Assembly (NCBI RefSeq): GCF_014698505.1
Contig: NZ_JACJTD010000001.1
Span: 186,001 to 250,000 of the forward strand
Direction of reading: 5' to 3'
DNA: 64,000 nt
Source: Nostoc foliaceum FACHB-393
GTDB lineage: Bacteria; Cyanobacteriota; Cyanobacteriia; Cyanobacteriales; Nostocaceae
The notes below the pieces were generated by a model, which was not told the DNA's origin, ran no database searches, and saw only the letters and a list, made by a program, of their open reading frames with translations. Positions 44,709 to 54,034 of the stretch are shown here, in pieces (position 1 is the stretch's first letter; every line of letters begins with the position of its first letter). The position numbers were made by a program, and so were the translations under genes.

Positions 44709-45549
44709 ATTTTATCCTTCCCTGAAATCACTCTTGTTAATTATCAAATCACGTTTTGTGCAACTTCCCCTCACCCGATTTTTCTCCCCTTCATCGGGGA
44801 GGAGATCAGGAAAAATTTTTGTTAGGGGTTGTTTTTGGCAAAGGGTAGCAGTTCTTTTGCGGCGGACACTTTGGTAGCGGTGGTAGCCCTCCTCACCAGT
44901 GTTATCCCCTTCTAGGGGTACACGACCTAGCGCTTCTACTGTTTCCTCTTCCTACGAATCAAAATTCTTTTTTACCTCTTCTTCGCACCCAACTAAACTT
45001 CTCAATTTCACCAATAACTTCCGCTTTTTGCGGTTAGCATTTAGATAATTCCCCTACAAATCGGGGTATTCAGGGGATTGGGCTGGATGGCACACATTCC
45101 CGCCTCTACACTCCCTATATCTTCTCCGTTGTTGGAAAAGATACCAGAAAAGAATTTACTTGACAGAGATTTAGCAGAGTCGTGAGCGTAAAGATAAAAA
45201 ATTGCACACCACGTAATTTGTAACTTATTCCACAATATATCAATAATTCGATAAGTTATTCTTTGAAAGTTTTTAACTTATATATTTAATTTTGTTATTA
45301 CACAAAGATTTAAACATTTTGTTACAAAAGCTTTACAAGGTGTCATCAATAACTGTAAAGAAGCTTTTGGGGAGTGGGGGAAGCAGGGGAAGCAGGGGAA
45401 GAATTTCCAACTCTTGACTAATGACCAATGACTAATTTGAGAAAAATTCCAGATGACGTTTAAAAAAACCCAGCTAGGGGAACACTGAAATTAACCCAAA
45501 GCCAGTTTAGGTAACGGCTATAGGTAGTGTCTCCAAAGGAAATTTCACC
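44709..45549. other. Divergent upstream region of rbcL, long leader
   Basis: 841 nt between the rbcL and propeller-protein start codons. The rbcL side contains a CTCCCC/GGGGAG hairpin (44784-44801) inside the presumed leader. A minus-strand frame at 45041-45235 overlaps the candidate promoter and is not believed. 45370-45425 has short GCAGGGGAA repeats. Confidence 0.6.
45191..45234 (-). promoter_or_regulatory. Candidate NtcA-type promoter of rbcL
   Basis: On the minus strand TGTG-N8-TACA (45234-45219) differs by one base from the NtcA consensus TGTA-N8-TACA and is followed after exactly 22 nt by TATCTT (45196-45191), a TAN3T -10 box. This is class II NtcA promoter spacing. The predicted start near 45184 leaves a leader of about 475 nt. 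NtcA binding near rbcL has been reported in Anabaena, where it was seen as repression; the direction of control here is not known. Confidence 0.55.
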
Positions 45550-46626
45550 GTGGTATTGTTTTGCAAGCGTACTAGTTTATTGATTACTTCCATCTTGCTG
45601 GGGTTGATAGCTTTGCCAAATATGGGATGGGCGCAAAAAACCCCTGACATTAATTCATCTGATCTAACCCCCGCTTACCCACCTTCTGCACCGCCACCGC
45701 GAGTAGAACCTTTACCCAATGAGCGGGGAGTGCAAGAAAATTCGCCAGAAACTGATTATCGGGTTGGTAACTTACTGGGAGATGTTACAGGCAATCTTTG
45801 GGTAGGTTCTTGGCGGGGATTATCGCGGATTGATCCTAAAACCGGCAAGATTATTTCCCGTGTTAGTTTACCGAATGTTGCCATTGGTGCTTTAGCTCAA
45901 GACAAAGTAGGACGTTTGTGGGTAGGAAGTTATGAAGGACTGTTCCGAGTAGACCCCCGCACTAGTGAAATCACCGCGCAGAATTTATTTTTGCCTTCTA
46001 AACGAGTGTTGTCACTGTTACTTGACAAACGGGGGTATTTGTGGACTGGAACCGATAGCGGTTTAGCCCTAATTAGTCCCGACGAAGGATTGATTATGAC
46101 AACATTAAAAAATCTGCCTGGTGTCAGCGCCAACACCCTGACTTTAGATGCTGAAGGTCAACTGTGGGTTGGCACCCTTGATGGATTGGTGCGGGTAAAT
46201 ACTGCTAGTGCTGCGATTATGAAGCAAATAACCAATTTACCAGGGACGACTGTCCAAGCTTTAGCTATTAGTCCAGAAGGATTAATTTGGGCCGGAATGC
46301 CAAATAATTTGCTAGTTATTAACCCAAAAACTGGTGCAGTGTTGCGCTCTGTGACTCGTTTGCGTGGGCGTGATGTGACAGCGGTACGTTTTGCCAAAGA
46401 TGGTAGTGTCTGGGTCGGGACTAACAATGGTTTGTTACGATTAAATCCAAATACAGGAGCTGTGTTAGATGCAGAAGTTGCTGGACTTCCTTCTAGTCGG
46501 GTTCTTGCCCTTGCACCTGACATTGGCAATAAATTATGGATTGGCACTAGTCAAGGTCTAGCTTGGTTAATGCCCAAAACGGACAGTGCAAAACCCCATA
46601 TTGCTTTCAGTCGCGCTGTTAAATGA
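45550..46626 (+). CDS. Secreted beta-propeller protein (two-component-regulator-propeller-like repeats)
   Basis: 358 residues from GTG 45550 (MVLFCKRTSLLIT). Signal peptide ends near WAQ. After a proline-rich spacer (~35-65), about seven repeats of the form LWVGSxxGLxRIDPxTG run from ~70 to ~345, predicting a closed seven-blade propeller. Such repeats are common as the sensory part of hybrid kinases, but here there is no kinase or membrane segment after them, so it is a stand-alone periplasmic binding module. Divergent from rbcL. Confidence 0.85.
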   Translation: MVLFCKRTSLLITSILLGLIALPNMGWAQKTPDINSSDLTPAYPPSAPPPRVEPLPNERGVQENSPETDYRVGNLLGDVTGNLWVGSWRGLSRIDPKTGKIISRVSLPNVAIGALAQDKVGRLWVGSYEGLFRVDPRTSEITAQNLFLPSKRVLSLLLDKRGYLWTGTDSGLALISPDEGLIMTTLKNLPGVSANTLTLDAEGQLWVGTLDGLVRVNTASAAIMKQITNLPGTTVQALAISPEGLIWAGMPNNLLVINPKTGAVLRSVTRLRGRDVTAVRFAKDGSVWVGTNNGLLRLNPNTGAVLDAEVAGLPSSRVLALAPDIGNKLWIGTSQGLAWLMPKTDSAKPHIAFSRAVK

Positions 46627-46755
46627 TTAGTTAAGAGTTATGAGTTAGGAGTTAAAAATTTTTTAAATTCAAAACTCTTCACTCCTAACTTTTAACTTCT
46701 AACTCAGCACGGGCTAAAGGCCCCGCTACCGCTAACACTACTCAGCACTCAAAAA

Positions 46756-47526
46756 ATGGCAATCACTACCCAGCAATTACTTCAATGGAAACAACAGGGA
46801 CGTTCAATTGTGGCGTTGACCGCCTGGGATTATGCGATCGCTCAACTCCTCGATGCAGCTGGTGTAGACTTAATCCTCGTGGGTGACTCTATGGCAGTGG
46901 TTCTAGGGTATGAAACAACACTGCCAATAACTTTGGATGAGATAATATATCATGCCAAAGCTGTGCGCCGTGGGGTTAAACGTGCATTATTAGTTGTAGA
47001 TTTACCATTTTTGACGTATCAAGAAAGTCTCCAGCAAGCAATGCATTCAGCTGGGCGAATACTGAAGGAAACGGGCGCTCAAGCGGTAAAATTGGAAGGT
47101 GGCTATCCAGCGATCGCAGAAACTATTGCTCGTTTGGTACAAGCTGGAATTCCGGTAATGGGTCATGTAGGTTTGACACCGCAATCAGTACATCAACTCG
47201 GTTTGCGACAACAAGGGAAAACCCAAGAAGCGAGTGAGAGGATTTTACAAGAAGCGATCGCTCTGGAACAAGCAGGTGTATTTTCTCTAGTTTTAGAGCA
47301 TATACCCGCAGATTTAGCAATGCAGATTACACAAAAATTGAGTATTCCGACAATTGGTATCGGTGCAGGAACTCACTGCGATGGACAGGTTTTAGTTACC
47401 TCAGATGTAATCGGACTTGCCGAGAAGCATCCACCATTCGCCAAGGTTTACACAAACTTGCGGGAGACGATTACCAAAGCTGTGCAAGATTATGCGCTGG
47501 ATGTGAGAGAAAGGAAGTTTCCATAA
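46756..47526 (+). CDS. panB: 3-methyl-2-oxobutanoate hydroxymethyltransferase
   Basis: 256 residues, ATG start. First committed step of pantothenate (coenzyme A) synthesis: adds a hydroxymethyl group from methylene-tetrahydrofolate to 2-ketoisovalerate. The TIM-barrel landmarks are present: [15 protein letters not shown], Mg-binding [38 protein letters not shown] and [15 protein letters not shown]. No panC neighbour. Preceded by STRR-type repeats (46622-46700). A Uma2 gene follows after 64 nt. Confidence 0.97.
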   Translation: MAITTQQLLQWKQQGRSIVALTAWDYAIAQLLDAAGVDLILVGDSMAVVLGYETTLPITLDEIIYHAKAVRRGVKRALLVVDLPFLTYQESLQQAMHSAGRILKETGAQAVKLEGGYPAIAETIARLVQAGIPVMGHVGLTPQSVHQLGLRQQGKTQEASERILQEAIALEQAGVFSLVLEHIPADLAMQITQKLSIPTIGIGAGTHCDGQVLVTSDVIGLAEKHPPFAKVYTNLRETITKAVQDYALDVRERKFP

Positions 47527-47590
47527 TAGTAGAATCTGAGTTGAGTCAAAATTTCTATGACTACTAAACGCCATACTTGGAGGTGCAGCA

Positions 47591-48286
47591 ATGGTACAAC
47601 AAGTGACACCAGGAACCACCACCGAAGTCATCTACCCGGAAAGCGACGGACAGCCAATGGCGGATAATACAGAACAATTTGCATGGATTGTTAAAATTAA
47701 AGAAAATTTAGAAATCCTATTTGCATCGACAACTGATGTATTTATCGCCGGAGATTTGTTTTGGTATCCAGTGAAAGGAAATCCGAATATTAAACAAGCG
47801 CCGGATACAATGGTAGTCTTTGGCAGACCAAAAGGAAAACGGGGTTCCTATTTACAATGGGAAGAAGATAATATCTTCCCACAGGTAGTATTTGAAATTC
47901 TATCGCCAGGTAACACCCTCAAAGAAATGACCAAAAAATTGCAGTTTTACCAGCGTTACGGCGTGGAAGAATATTATATTTATGATCCGGCTAAGAACGA
48001 TTTAAATGGCTTGCTCCGTTCTGGTGATAGTTTTGAAGTCATCGAAGAGATGAATGGCTGGGTAAGTCCGCGTTTGGGTATCTGTTTTACACTGACACCG
48101 GATACCCTGGAAATTGTTTCTCCCACTGGACAAAAGTTTTTGTCACCCGTAGAAATTGACCAGTTACGGGAACAGGAACGCCAAGCAAAGGAAGCGGCTT
48201 TAGAAGAATTAGAAAAAGAGCGCGATCGCTATCAAGAATTGTTAGCGAAACTTAGAGAAAAAGGAATTAATACAGATAATTTGTAA
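47591..48286 (+). CDS. Uma2-family (DUF820) nuclease-fold protein
   Basis: 231 residues. PD-(D/E)xK-like core of the Uma2 family, expanded in cyanobacteria: FIAGDLFWYP, APDTMVVFG (acidic D), and FEILSPGNTLKEMTKKLQFYQRYGVEEYYIYD. A charged coiled-coil tail (~190-225, LREQERQAKEAALEELEKERDRY) ends the protein. Biochemical role unproven; often described as putative endonuclease. Short gap (64 nt) after panB does not imply a shared pathway. Confidence 0.9.
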   Translation: MVQQVTPGTTTEVIYPESDGQPMADNTEQFAWIVKIKENLEILFASTTDVFIAGDLFWYPVKGNPNIKQAPDTMVVFGRPKGKRGSYLQWEEDNIFPQVVFEILSPGNTLKEMTKKLQFYQRYGVEEYYIYDPAKNDLNGLLRSGDSFEVIEEMNGWVSPRLGICFTLTPDTLEIVSPTGQKFLSPVEIDQLREQERQAKEAALEELEKERDRYQELLAKLREKGINTDNL

Positions 48287-48514
48287 TTGCGGCTAGACTT
48301 AATTCCTAAAAATTCAAAATCTTATCTGTTTTAACTGATGACTCAATACAATTTAGTAGTTATTTAAATCTTATGCTCTAGGCGCAGATAAAAAATTGAG
48401 TTTTTGTATTTGTGCACAAAAGTTTCAAGTCCAACTCAGTAATACTTTACTTGTTGATGCGTCCTAGCGCTGATGCTGATGGATACTTATGATATAGGAA
48501 CTAAAAAATTAACT

Positions 48515-49828
48515 ATGGAACAACAACCGATACAAGTAATTGGAGGTGGACTAGCTGGAACTGAAGCAGCGTGGCAAATAGCCCAAGCTGGAGTGCCGGT
48601 AATTCTGCATGAAATGCGTCCAAAACGCTTCAGCCCTGCTCATCATACAGAACATTTGGCAGAATTAGTATGTAGTAATTCCTTTGGGGCAATGGCAAGC
48701 GATCGCGCGGCTGGATTATTGCACGAAGAATTACGTCAACTGGGTTCTATCGTCATCTCGAAAGCTGATGAACACGCCGTTCCTGCGGGTGGGGCGCTAG
48801 CGGTAGATAGGGGGCAATTTGGCCAAGATTTGACTCAAACCTTAGCACATCATCCTTTAGTTGAATTCCGCCGGGGTGAAGTGTCTGCGATTCCCGAAGG
48901 AATTGTGGTTTTGGCAACTGGGCCTTTAACGAGTCCCGACTTAGCCGAAGATTTGCGCCGCTTTACTGGGATGGAATACCTCAGCTTTTTCGATGCGGCT
49001 AGTCCGATTATTGTGGGAGAATCGATTAACCGTGATATTGCCTTTATGGCATCACGTTATGACAAAGGTGAAGCCGCTTATCTCAACTGTCCAATGAATA
49101 AAGAGCAGTATTTGCGGTTTCGAGAAGAACTTTGTAAAGCTGAACAAACAGAACTCAAAGATTTTGAACGGGAAACGGCGAAATTTTTTGAAGCTTGCTT
49201 ACCCATTGAAGAACTAGCACACCGAGGGGAAGATACCATGCGCTACGGCCCCCTAAAGCCAGTGGGATTGTCAGATACTCGCACAGGGGAACGTCCTTAT
49301 GCTGTGGTGCAGTTGCGACAAGAAGACAAAGCCGGTCAACTGTGGAATATGGTAGGATTCCAAACTAACCTGCGCTGGGGTGAGCAAAAGCGAATATTTC
49401 AGTTAATTCCCAGTTTGGAAAAGGCGGAGTTTGTGCGGTTAGGAGTGATGCACCGCAATACTTTTATTAATGCTCCTCAGTTAATGCATCCTACTTTGCA
49501 ATTTAAAGAGCGTCCGACATTGTTAGCTGCTGGACAGTTAATTGGTACTGAAGGCTATACCGCAGCGGCTGCGGGTGGCTGCTTGGCGGGAATTAATGCA
49601 GCGCGACTAGCTTTGGGTAAAGAAGCTTTGGTTTTACCAGCCACAACAATGATGGGTGCATTATTTGAATTTATTAGTTCCGCTTCGCCGAAGCATTTCC
49701 AACCAATGCCGCCCAACTTTGGGATTTTTCCCGAATTGGGTGCAAAAATCAAAAGTAAACAAGAGCGTTATGGACGTTACCGCGATCGCTCTTTAACCGA
49801 TCTAGCAAGCTGGAAAGCTAATAATTAA
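48515..49828 (+). CDS. trmFO: tRNA (uracil-54-C5)-methyltransferase, folate/FAD-dependent
   Basis: 437 residues from ATG 48515 ([15 protein letters not shown]), the length seen in other cyanobacteria; an earlier in-frame ATG at 48473 adds 14 unconserved residues. Makes ribothymidine at tRNA position 54 using methylene-tetrahydrofolate and FAD. FAD-binding [12 protein letters not shown] at residues 9-20, then [33 protein letters not shown] and C-terminal [20 protein letters not shown]. No close neighbours in the same pathway. Confidence 0.96.
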   Translation: MEQQPIQVIGGGLAGTEAAWQIAQAGVPVILHEMRPKRFSPAHHTEHLAELVCSNSFGAMASDRAAGLLHEELRQLGSIVISKADEHAVPAGGALAVDRGQFGQDLTQTLAHHPLVEFRRGEVSAIPEGIVVLATGPLTSPDLAEDLRRFTGMEYLSFFDAASPIIVGESINRDIAFMASRYDKGEAAYLNCPMNKEQYLRFREELCKAEQTELKDFERETAKFFEACLPIEELAHRGEDTMRYGPLKPVGLSDTRTGERPYAVVQLRQEDKAGQLWNMVGFQTNLRWGEQKRIFQLIPSLEKAEFVRLGVMHRNTFINAPQLMHPTLQFKERPTLLAAGQLIGTEGYTAAAAGGCLAGINAARLALGKEALVLPATTMMGALFEFISSASPKHFQPMPPNFGIFPELGAKIKSKQERYGRYRDRSLTDLASWKANN

Positions 49829-49959
49829 TGGGCATTGGGAATTGGCAAAGAATTTAACTTTTAATCTTTTGCCCCTATTCTCCCCCACTCCCTATTTAAT
49901 AAAACTTCAAATAGGTTTATTATCCTTTAAATTCTTTTGCAAAAATTTAGGTAAGGTAT

Positions 49960-50361
49960 ATGGCTGATATTGTTGATATTGCTGTTACATCTGAGTCCTT
50001 CAAAACACTGGTAGCGGCTGTACAAGCTGCTGGTTTAGTAGAAACATTAAAAAGTCCTGGCCCGTTCACTGTCTTTGCACCAAATGACGATGCTTTTGCC
50101 AAGTTACCAGCGGGAACTATCCAGACTCTGTTACAGAATATTCCCCAGCTAACGCGAATTTTAAAATATCATGTCGTCCCAGGAAAGCTGCTACAGGCTG
50201 ATTTGGCAGAACTCGGCACGGTTAATTCTGTGGAAGGTTCACCTATTAAAATTCATTCTTTAGATGGTTTTGAAGTTAAAAATGCCACAGTTTTAGCAGC
50301 AGATATCGAAGCTGATAATGGCGTGGTACACGTTATCGATACCGTGATTTTACCGGGTTAA
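49960..50361 (+). CDS. Fasciclin-domain protein
   Basis: 133 residues, one FAS1 domain: [38 protein letters not shown] (H1 box), LKYHVVPG, and the terminal [12 protein letters not shown] (H2 box). No signal peptide from this start ([13 protein letters not shown]), so it may act in the cytoplasm or start further upstream, where no in-frame start was seen. Such single-domain fasciclins are common in Nostoc-like genomes; function is loosely linked to adhesion. Confidence 0.9.
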   Translation: MADIVDIAVTSESFKTLVAAVQAAGLVETLKSPGPFTVFAPNDDAFAKLPAGTIQTLLQNIPQLTRILKYHVVPGKLLQADLAELGTVNSVEGSPIKIHSLDGFEVKNATVLAADIEADNGVVHVIDTVILPG

Positions 50362-50563
50362 TTCAGCTAGGGTGGGTGTTTTCCACCCTACTTATCCAAA
50401 ATCTTTATAATTAACTAACTATTGAGTAGTATCAAAACGCAACTTAATATTTTAATTTATGTTATGTTTGCAATGTGATTACTCACTCACCTGTTAATGT
50501 AAATTTAGTTATTTTAAAATAAATTAAGTTCTTAAAAAGCTAACATCTATCCCAACAAAATGA

Positions 50564-50899
50564 ATGCTCGATTTTAACACCTTAGTAGAGTTCTCTCGTG
50601 GTAACTGCATAAGTATTTGTGCGTTTCTCGTACCAGCGAATTTGCTTGTCACAATTTTAACAATGGGTCTGGTAGCCTTGCGTCGGCCATCACATCAAGT
50701 GTGGCAATCTGCTGGAATTGCCAGCTTTTTCGCTTCTGTAATGATCCTGCATGTATATACTTGGTTCATGATTGGCGTGGTGATGGCTCCCACTTACATC
50801 TTGCTGTGGCTAGCAATTACGTGTTTGGTGACTAATTTGGGAGCAATTCTTTTTCAGAGACGTTACAGTAACAACGCTAGTATTTCCAGCAACGTCTGA
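50564..50899 (+). CDS. Small unknown membrane protein
   Basis: 111 residues from ATG 50564. Three hydrophobic segments (~17-37, 48-70, 75-97) with a WFMIGVVMAPTYIL stretch; short polar tail. Likely an integral membrane protein of the plasma or thylakoid membrane. Not assigned to a family. Isolated gene. Confidence 0.7.
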   Translation: MLDFNTLVEFSRGNCISICAFLVPANLLVTILTMGLVALRRPSHQVWQSAGIASFFASVMILHVYTWFMIGVVMAPTYILLWLAITCLVTNLGAILFQRRYSNNASISSNV

Positions 50900-50994
50900 A
50901 ATATATACTTACTCTCCACGACATTAGGACGTTAAAAAAGACTTTGCGCTTTTCTGCCTATCGGGCGTCTATAGGTGATCTTTTCAGAACATCA

Positions 50995-51168
50995 TCATTT
51001 GATGCCTCTCCATTCATGCTCAAGGATGGCATATAGCTGTCAAGAGTCTCGCCATTCTCCCCTAATCCAATGGTGTTGTCGCAAATACCCTTCCTGCTGC
51101 ATTCCGATTTTTTGCAAAACTCGTTCTGAAGCAATGTTTTCTGGGTGACAAGTTGCAAAGAGGCGGAT
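50995..51168 (-). pseudogene. GNAT acetyltransferase C-terminal remnant
   Basis: Directly after the murF stop codon and in the same frame, the minus strand reads IRLFATCHPENIASERVLQK, then a GMQQEGYLR and GEWRDS block, a stop, and QLYAILEHEWRG. This is the last third of a RimJ-like GNAT acetyltransferase (acetyl-CoA-binding helix and final strands). The first two thirds are missing and an internal TGA interrupts it, so it is a relic. Confidence 0.85.
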
Positions 51169-52524
51169 TCATTTGGGAAATTCTGCGCGTAACTGATTGA
51201 CTACCCGATCTAGTCCCACAGAATGGGCGGCTTTGAATAATAAACGATCGCCTGCTTGCACAAATGTCTTCAACCTAGCCACTAACTCGGCATGAGTTGC
51301 AAAACACTCCGATGGCACACCCTCGGCACTAAGAGCGATCGCTTCGGCATCTTGTCCATCTACCAAAACCAACAAGCCGTCTAAATTCAACTTTTTCACT
51401 GTTTCTCCCACTCGCTGGTGCAATTGCTGCGATCGCTCTCCCAATTCTTTCATTGCACCCAATACTGCAATCTTCCGCTTTCCGGGTGTGTCTGCCAATA
51501 ATTGCAACGCGGCGATCATAGCTTCTGGTGCAGCATTATAAGTTTCATCTAAAATTACCACATCGTTGGCTAAGGTAAATCGCTGCGATCGTCCTGTGGG
51601 CATATCCACCATCACACCTGCTTTGAGGCTTGCCCAATCAATTCCCAACACCTTTGCTACCGCTAAAGCCGCCAAGAAATTAGTCGCATTGTGACGGCCA
51701 GGCAACGGCAGAGGCAGTTGGATTCCTGCAACTTCCACAGTCTCGTTATCAATTAATTGCCCTTGGATATCTCCACCAGAAAAGCCGTAAGTTAAAACTT
51801 CTCCCTGCCAAACTTTTGCCGCTGTGGCTATTAATAGAGGATTATCGTGGTTGAGAATTGCCACACTATCAGCAGCCATTTCAGCTAACAATTCACATTT
51901 TGCCTGAGCGATCGCTTCTTCAGAACCCAGTAACTCAATATGTGCCGTCCCCACATTGGTAATCACTCCAATTGTTGGACGCGCTATTTGCGTCAGTTCG
52001 GCAATTTGTCCCCTACCCCGCATCGCCATTTCAATCACGGCGTAGTCATCTTCTGCGCCAAGTTCTAGGAGAGTTTTTGGGACACCGATTTCGTTGTTGT
52101 AATTTCCATAAGTTTTGTGAACTCGTCCCTTTGTTGCCAAAACTGCCGCAATTAATTCTTTGGTTGTAGTTTTACCCACGGAACCTGTTACACCAATTAC
52201 AGGAATGTTAAAGCGATCGCGCCACCATCTACCAATTTTCTGATATGCCTGGAGGGTGTCTTTTACCTGCAATACCGGAAAACCGGGATTTTCGTATTCA
52301 AAATCTACAATGGCAGCTAAAGCACCCTTTGCGATCGCAGTTGCCACAAATTCATGTCCATCAAACTTCTCACCTCGCAAAGCTAAAAATACTTCACCCG
52401 GTTTTAGGGAACGGCTATCTGTTTGGATACCGCTACTGACTTGTATTAAAGCAGTTTCAGATAAGTTTATCGGACTGGCCAAAAGAACTTCAACCAGTTG
52501 GGTTAGGGTGGCAGAACAACGCAT
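51169..52524 (-). CDS. murF: UDP-N-acetylmuramoyl-tripeptide--D-alanyl-D-alanine ligase
   Basis: 451 residues, ATG start. Last cytoplasmic ligation of peptidoglycan precursor synthesis: adds D-Ala-D-Ala to UDP-MurNAc-tripeptide using ATP. Mur-ligase domains in order: N-terminal substrate domain, ATPase core with VIGVTGSVGKTTTKE (~108-122) and TYGNYNNEIGVPKTLL, and C-terminal domain with LDETYNAAPEAM and GDRLLFKAAHSVGLD. The stop codon is followed at once by an in-frame GNAT remnant. No other mur or dcw gene is adjacent. Confidence 0.97.
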   Translation of the reverse strand: MRCSATLTQLVEVLLASPINLSETALIQVSSGIQTDSRSLKPGEVFLALRGEKFDGHEFVATAIAKGALAAIVDFEYENPGFPVLQVKDTLQAYQKIGRWWRDRFNIPVIGVTGSVGKTTTKELIAAVLATKGRVHKTYGNYNNEIGVPKTLLELGAEDDYAVIEMAMRGRGQIAELTQIARPTIGVITNVGTAHIELLGSEEAIAQAKCELLAEMAADSVAILNHDNPLLIATAAKVWQGEVLTYGFSGGDIQGQLIDNETVEVAGIQLPLPLPGRHNATNFLAALAVAKVLGIDWASLKAGVMVDMPTGRSQRFTLANDVVILDETYNAAPEAMIAALQLLADTPGKRKIAVLGAMKELGERSQQLHQRVGETVKKLNLDGLLVLVDGQDAEAIALSAEGVPSECFATHAELVARLKTFVQAGDRLLFKAAHSVGLDRVVNQLRAEFPK

Positions 52525-52653
52525 AAGTTATTTTCAATTTAAAGTTCAAAATTATAAAATCGAATTATGACACAAGACTGCATTGAACAACAAGATTTGC
52601 GACTTCTTGAAAAAGGCACGAATCTAAGCCTAGTCACAATAACACCAAAAATA

Positions 52654-52682
52654 GTGCCAAAGAAGTTTAACTCCTTTGGCAC
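52654..52682 (-). terminator. Terminator of the TerB-like gene
   Basis: On the minus strand GTGCCAAAG (52682-52674) and CTTTGGCAC (52662-52654) form a 9-bp stem followed by TATTTTTGG. It lies 53 nt after the stop of the TerB-like gene. Confidence 0.75.
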
Positions 52683-52734
52683 GCTTTGTTTATAAGCTAT
52701 TTATATAGTTTAATTAAGCATATATTTTATCGCC

Positions 52735-53181
52735 CTATCCCCGGTTTTTAATTAAGATTACTTGCACAATTTGTATTGCTATCTCACTAGAAACACCTAA
52801 AGCTTGATATAAATCATTTAAGAAGTTTTTTTCTTCTTCAGCTACGATACCTTCAGCTAAGACTAAATCAGTCGCTACTGCAAAGGCCGCTTCTCGCAAG
52901 TCTTGAGATAAAGAATCTTTGGCTGCATTAAATAAACTATTAAAACCATCTCCTTGGAGAAGACCTAAAATTTTCTCAAACAGCCTGTTCATCATCTCAT
53001 GGGGATAACTTTTAAAAAGTTTCATCCGAGACAGCACAGAAGTGATAGAATTTGCTTGCTCAACAGAAAGGTAACCGTCTGACGCTGTTGCCATCAAAAT
53101 AATGACAGCGAAAGCTTCCGCTGGATTGAGTGCTGTTTGGGTTTGGCTTTCTGTGCCCAACACAGCGTCGAATAGACCCAT
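52735..53181 (-). CDS. TerB-like protein
   Basis: 148 residues, all helical. The pattern FAVIILMATASDGYLSVEQANSITSVL and AFAVATDLVLAEGIVAEEEKNFLNDLYQALG is the duplicated acidic-helix motif of the TerB (tellurite-resistance-associated) fold, with the metal-site-like D and E residues (SDG, AEG...EE). No ter gene cluster surrounds it. Other cyanobacteria keep such lone TerB proteins; role unknown. It has its own terminator downstream. Confidence 0.85.
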   Translation of the reverse strand: MGLFDAVLGTESQTQTALNPAEAFAVIILMATASDGYLSVEQANSITSVLSRMKLFKSYPHEMMNRLFEKILGLLQGDGFNSLFNAAKDSLSQDLREAAFAVATDLVLAEGIVAEEEKNFLNDLYQALGVSSEIAIQIVQVILIKNRG

Positions 53182-53358
53182 TGTAGTAACTCCTTGCTTA
53201 GGGTCTCAATAGCGCTACAGTTAGCTGTATGTTTGATGGATTTCCAGCTAAAGCTGCAACGCTGTGAGACTTTCATGCTTTAGTGTTCCCAAGATTTATT
53301 CACGGCGAACACTTGCACCCAATGGTTTTTGGCAAGAACTACACTGCCATTTATAAAC

Positions 53359-53496
53359 TTAGCGTTCTCCTGCCTTTTCTATTGTTTCAATTACCGCCAA
53401 ACCTATGCCAGAAGCTGCTATTAACAGTACTCCTGACAACAAATAGGCATTGGTCAGCATCCGTAAAGCTTCATCGAAAAAAATGTAGGTGGTCAT
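53359..53496 (-). CDS. 45-residue single-pass membrane protein
   Basis: Read on the minus strand, ATG at 53496-53494 follows a strong AAAGGTGAAGCA site; 45 codons end in TAA at 53361-53359. The product starts MTTYIFFDEALRMLTNAY, has one hydrophobic helix (~19-36, LLSGVLLIAASGIGLAVI) and ends IETIEKAGER. Start, ribosome binding site, length and helix all look real, in the style of small thylakoid or plasma membrane subunits, but it matches none I can name. It lies about 180 nt upstream of the TerB-like gene on the same strand. Confidence 0.65.
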   Translation of the reverse strand: MTTYIFFDEALRMLTNAYLLSGVLLIAASGIGLAVIETIEKAGER

Positions 53497-54034
53497 TGCT
53501 TCACCTTTTGAAATTTGTGCTGCTAGTACTTTTTATTTCTCCACACACCGATAGGTGAATTTCGTTGAGAAACTGCTAGCAATTGCATCTTAACAAAACT
53601 TTAGCTCTTTCAGAACACTATTCAAACTTTTTATTTCTGAAGATTTGATGAATTTTAGAAAGCCTTTGTAAAAGAAATTACTTAGGTTGAGTTGAGAGCA
53701 CAAGTTGTGTCACCCTAAATTTACGTAAAAATAGTTGTTAAATTAGTCAACTAACTCACAAAGAATCATGACATTAAATATGCATAAATTGCCTATTTTT
53801 ACAGATTATGTTGTGAAATCCAAAGGAAATATACAATAAAATTCCCGGTTTCTGAGAGAAATCGGGAATCTGAGCTACAAATCAAATAGGATTACTTTGA
53901 TCTCAGTGCATATACGAAAGTTAGCCAATTATTAATTCCGAGATTTTACCTAAAAAAAAAGAAAGTACCTAAATTGACATCCTCTCACCGCTACACCCGC
54001 AAGGGTTAGCGAAAGATTCCAACATAATCTTTGA
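53497..54034. other. Intergenic region with two repeats
   Basis: Contains the third AGATTCCCGA-family palindrome (53841-53875) and, at 53975-54021, a TTGACATCCTCTC block followed by a hairpin (CGCTACACCC / GGGTTAGCG, 53989-54011) and AAAGATTCC, a layout like one end of an IS200/IS605 element. No gene seen. Confidence 0.6.
53841..53875. repeat. Dispersed palindrome, AGATTCCCGA family
   Basis: ATTCCCGGTTTCT (53841-53853) faces AGAAATCGGGAATCT (about 53857-53871), flanked on the right by GAGC; on the reverse strand it reads GCTCAGATTCCCGATTT, matching the copies at 1331 and 8616. Confidence 0.7.

Noticed and set aside
45041..45235. 64-codon minus-strand ORF upstream of rbcL
   Set aside because: It overlaps the candidate rbcL promoter and has no homology or ribosome binding site.
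53283..53558. 91-codon plus-strand ORF
   Set aside because: Antisense shadow of the 45-residue membrane peptide on the minus strand, which has the better start signals.
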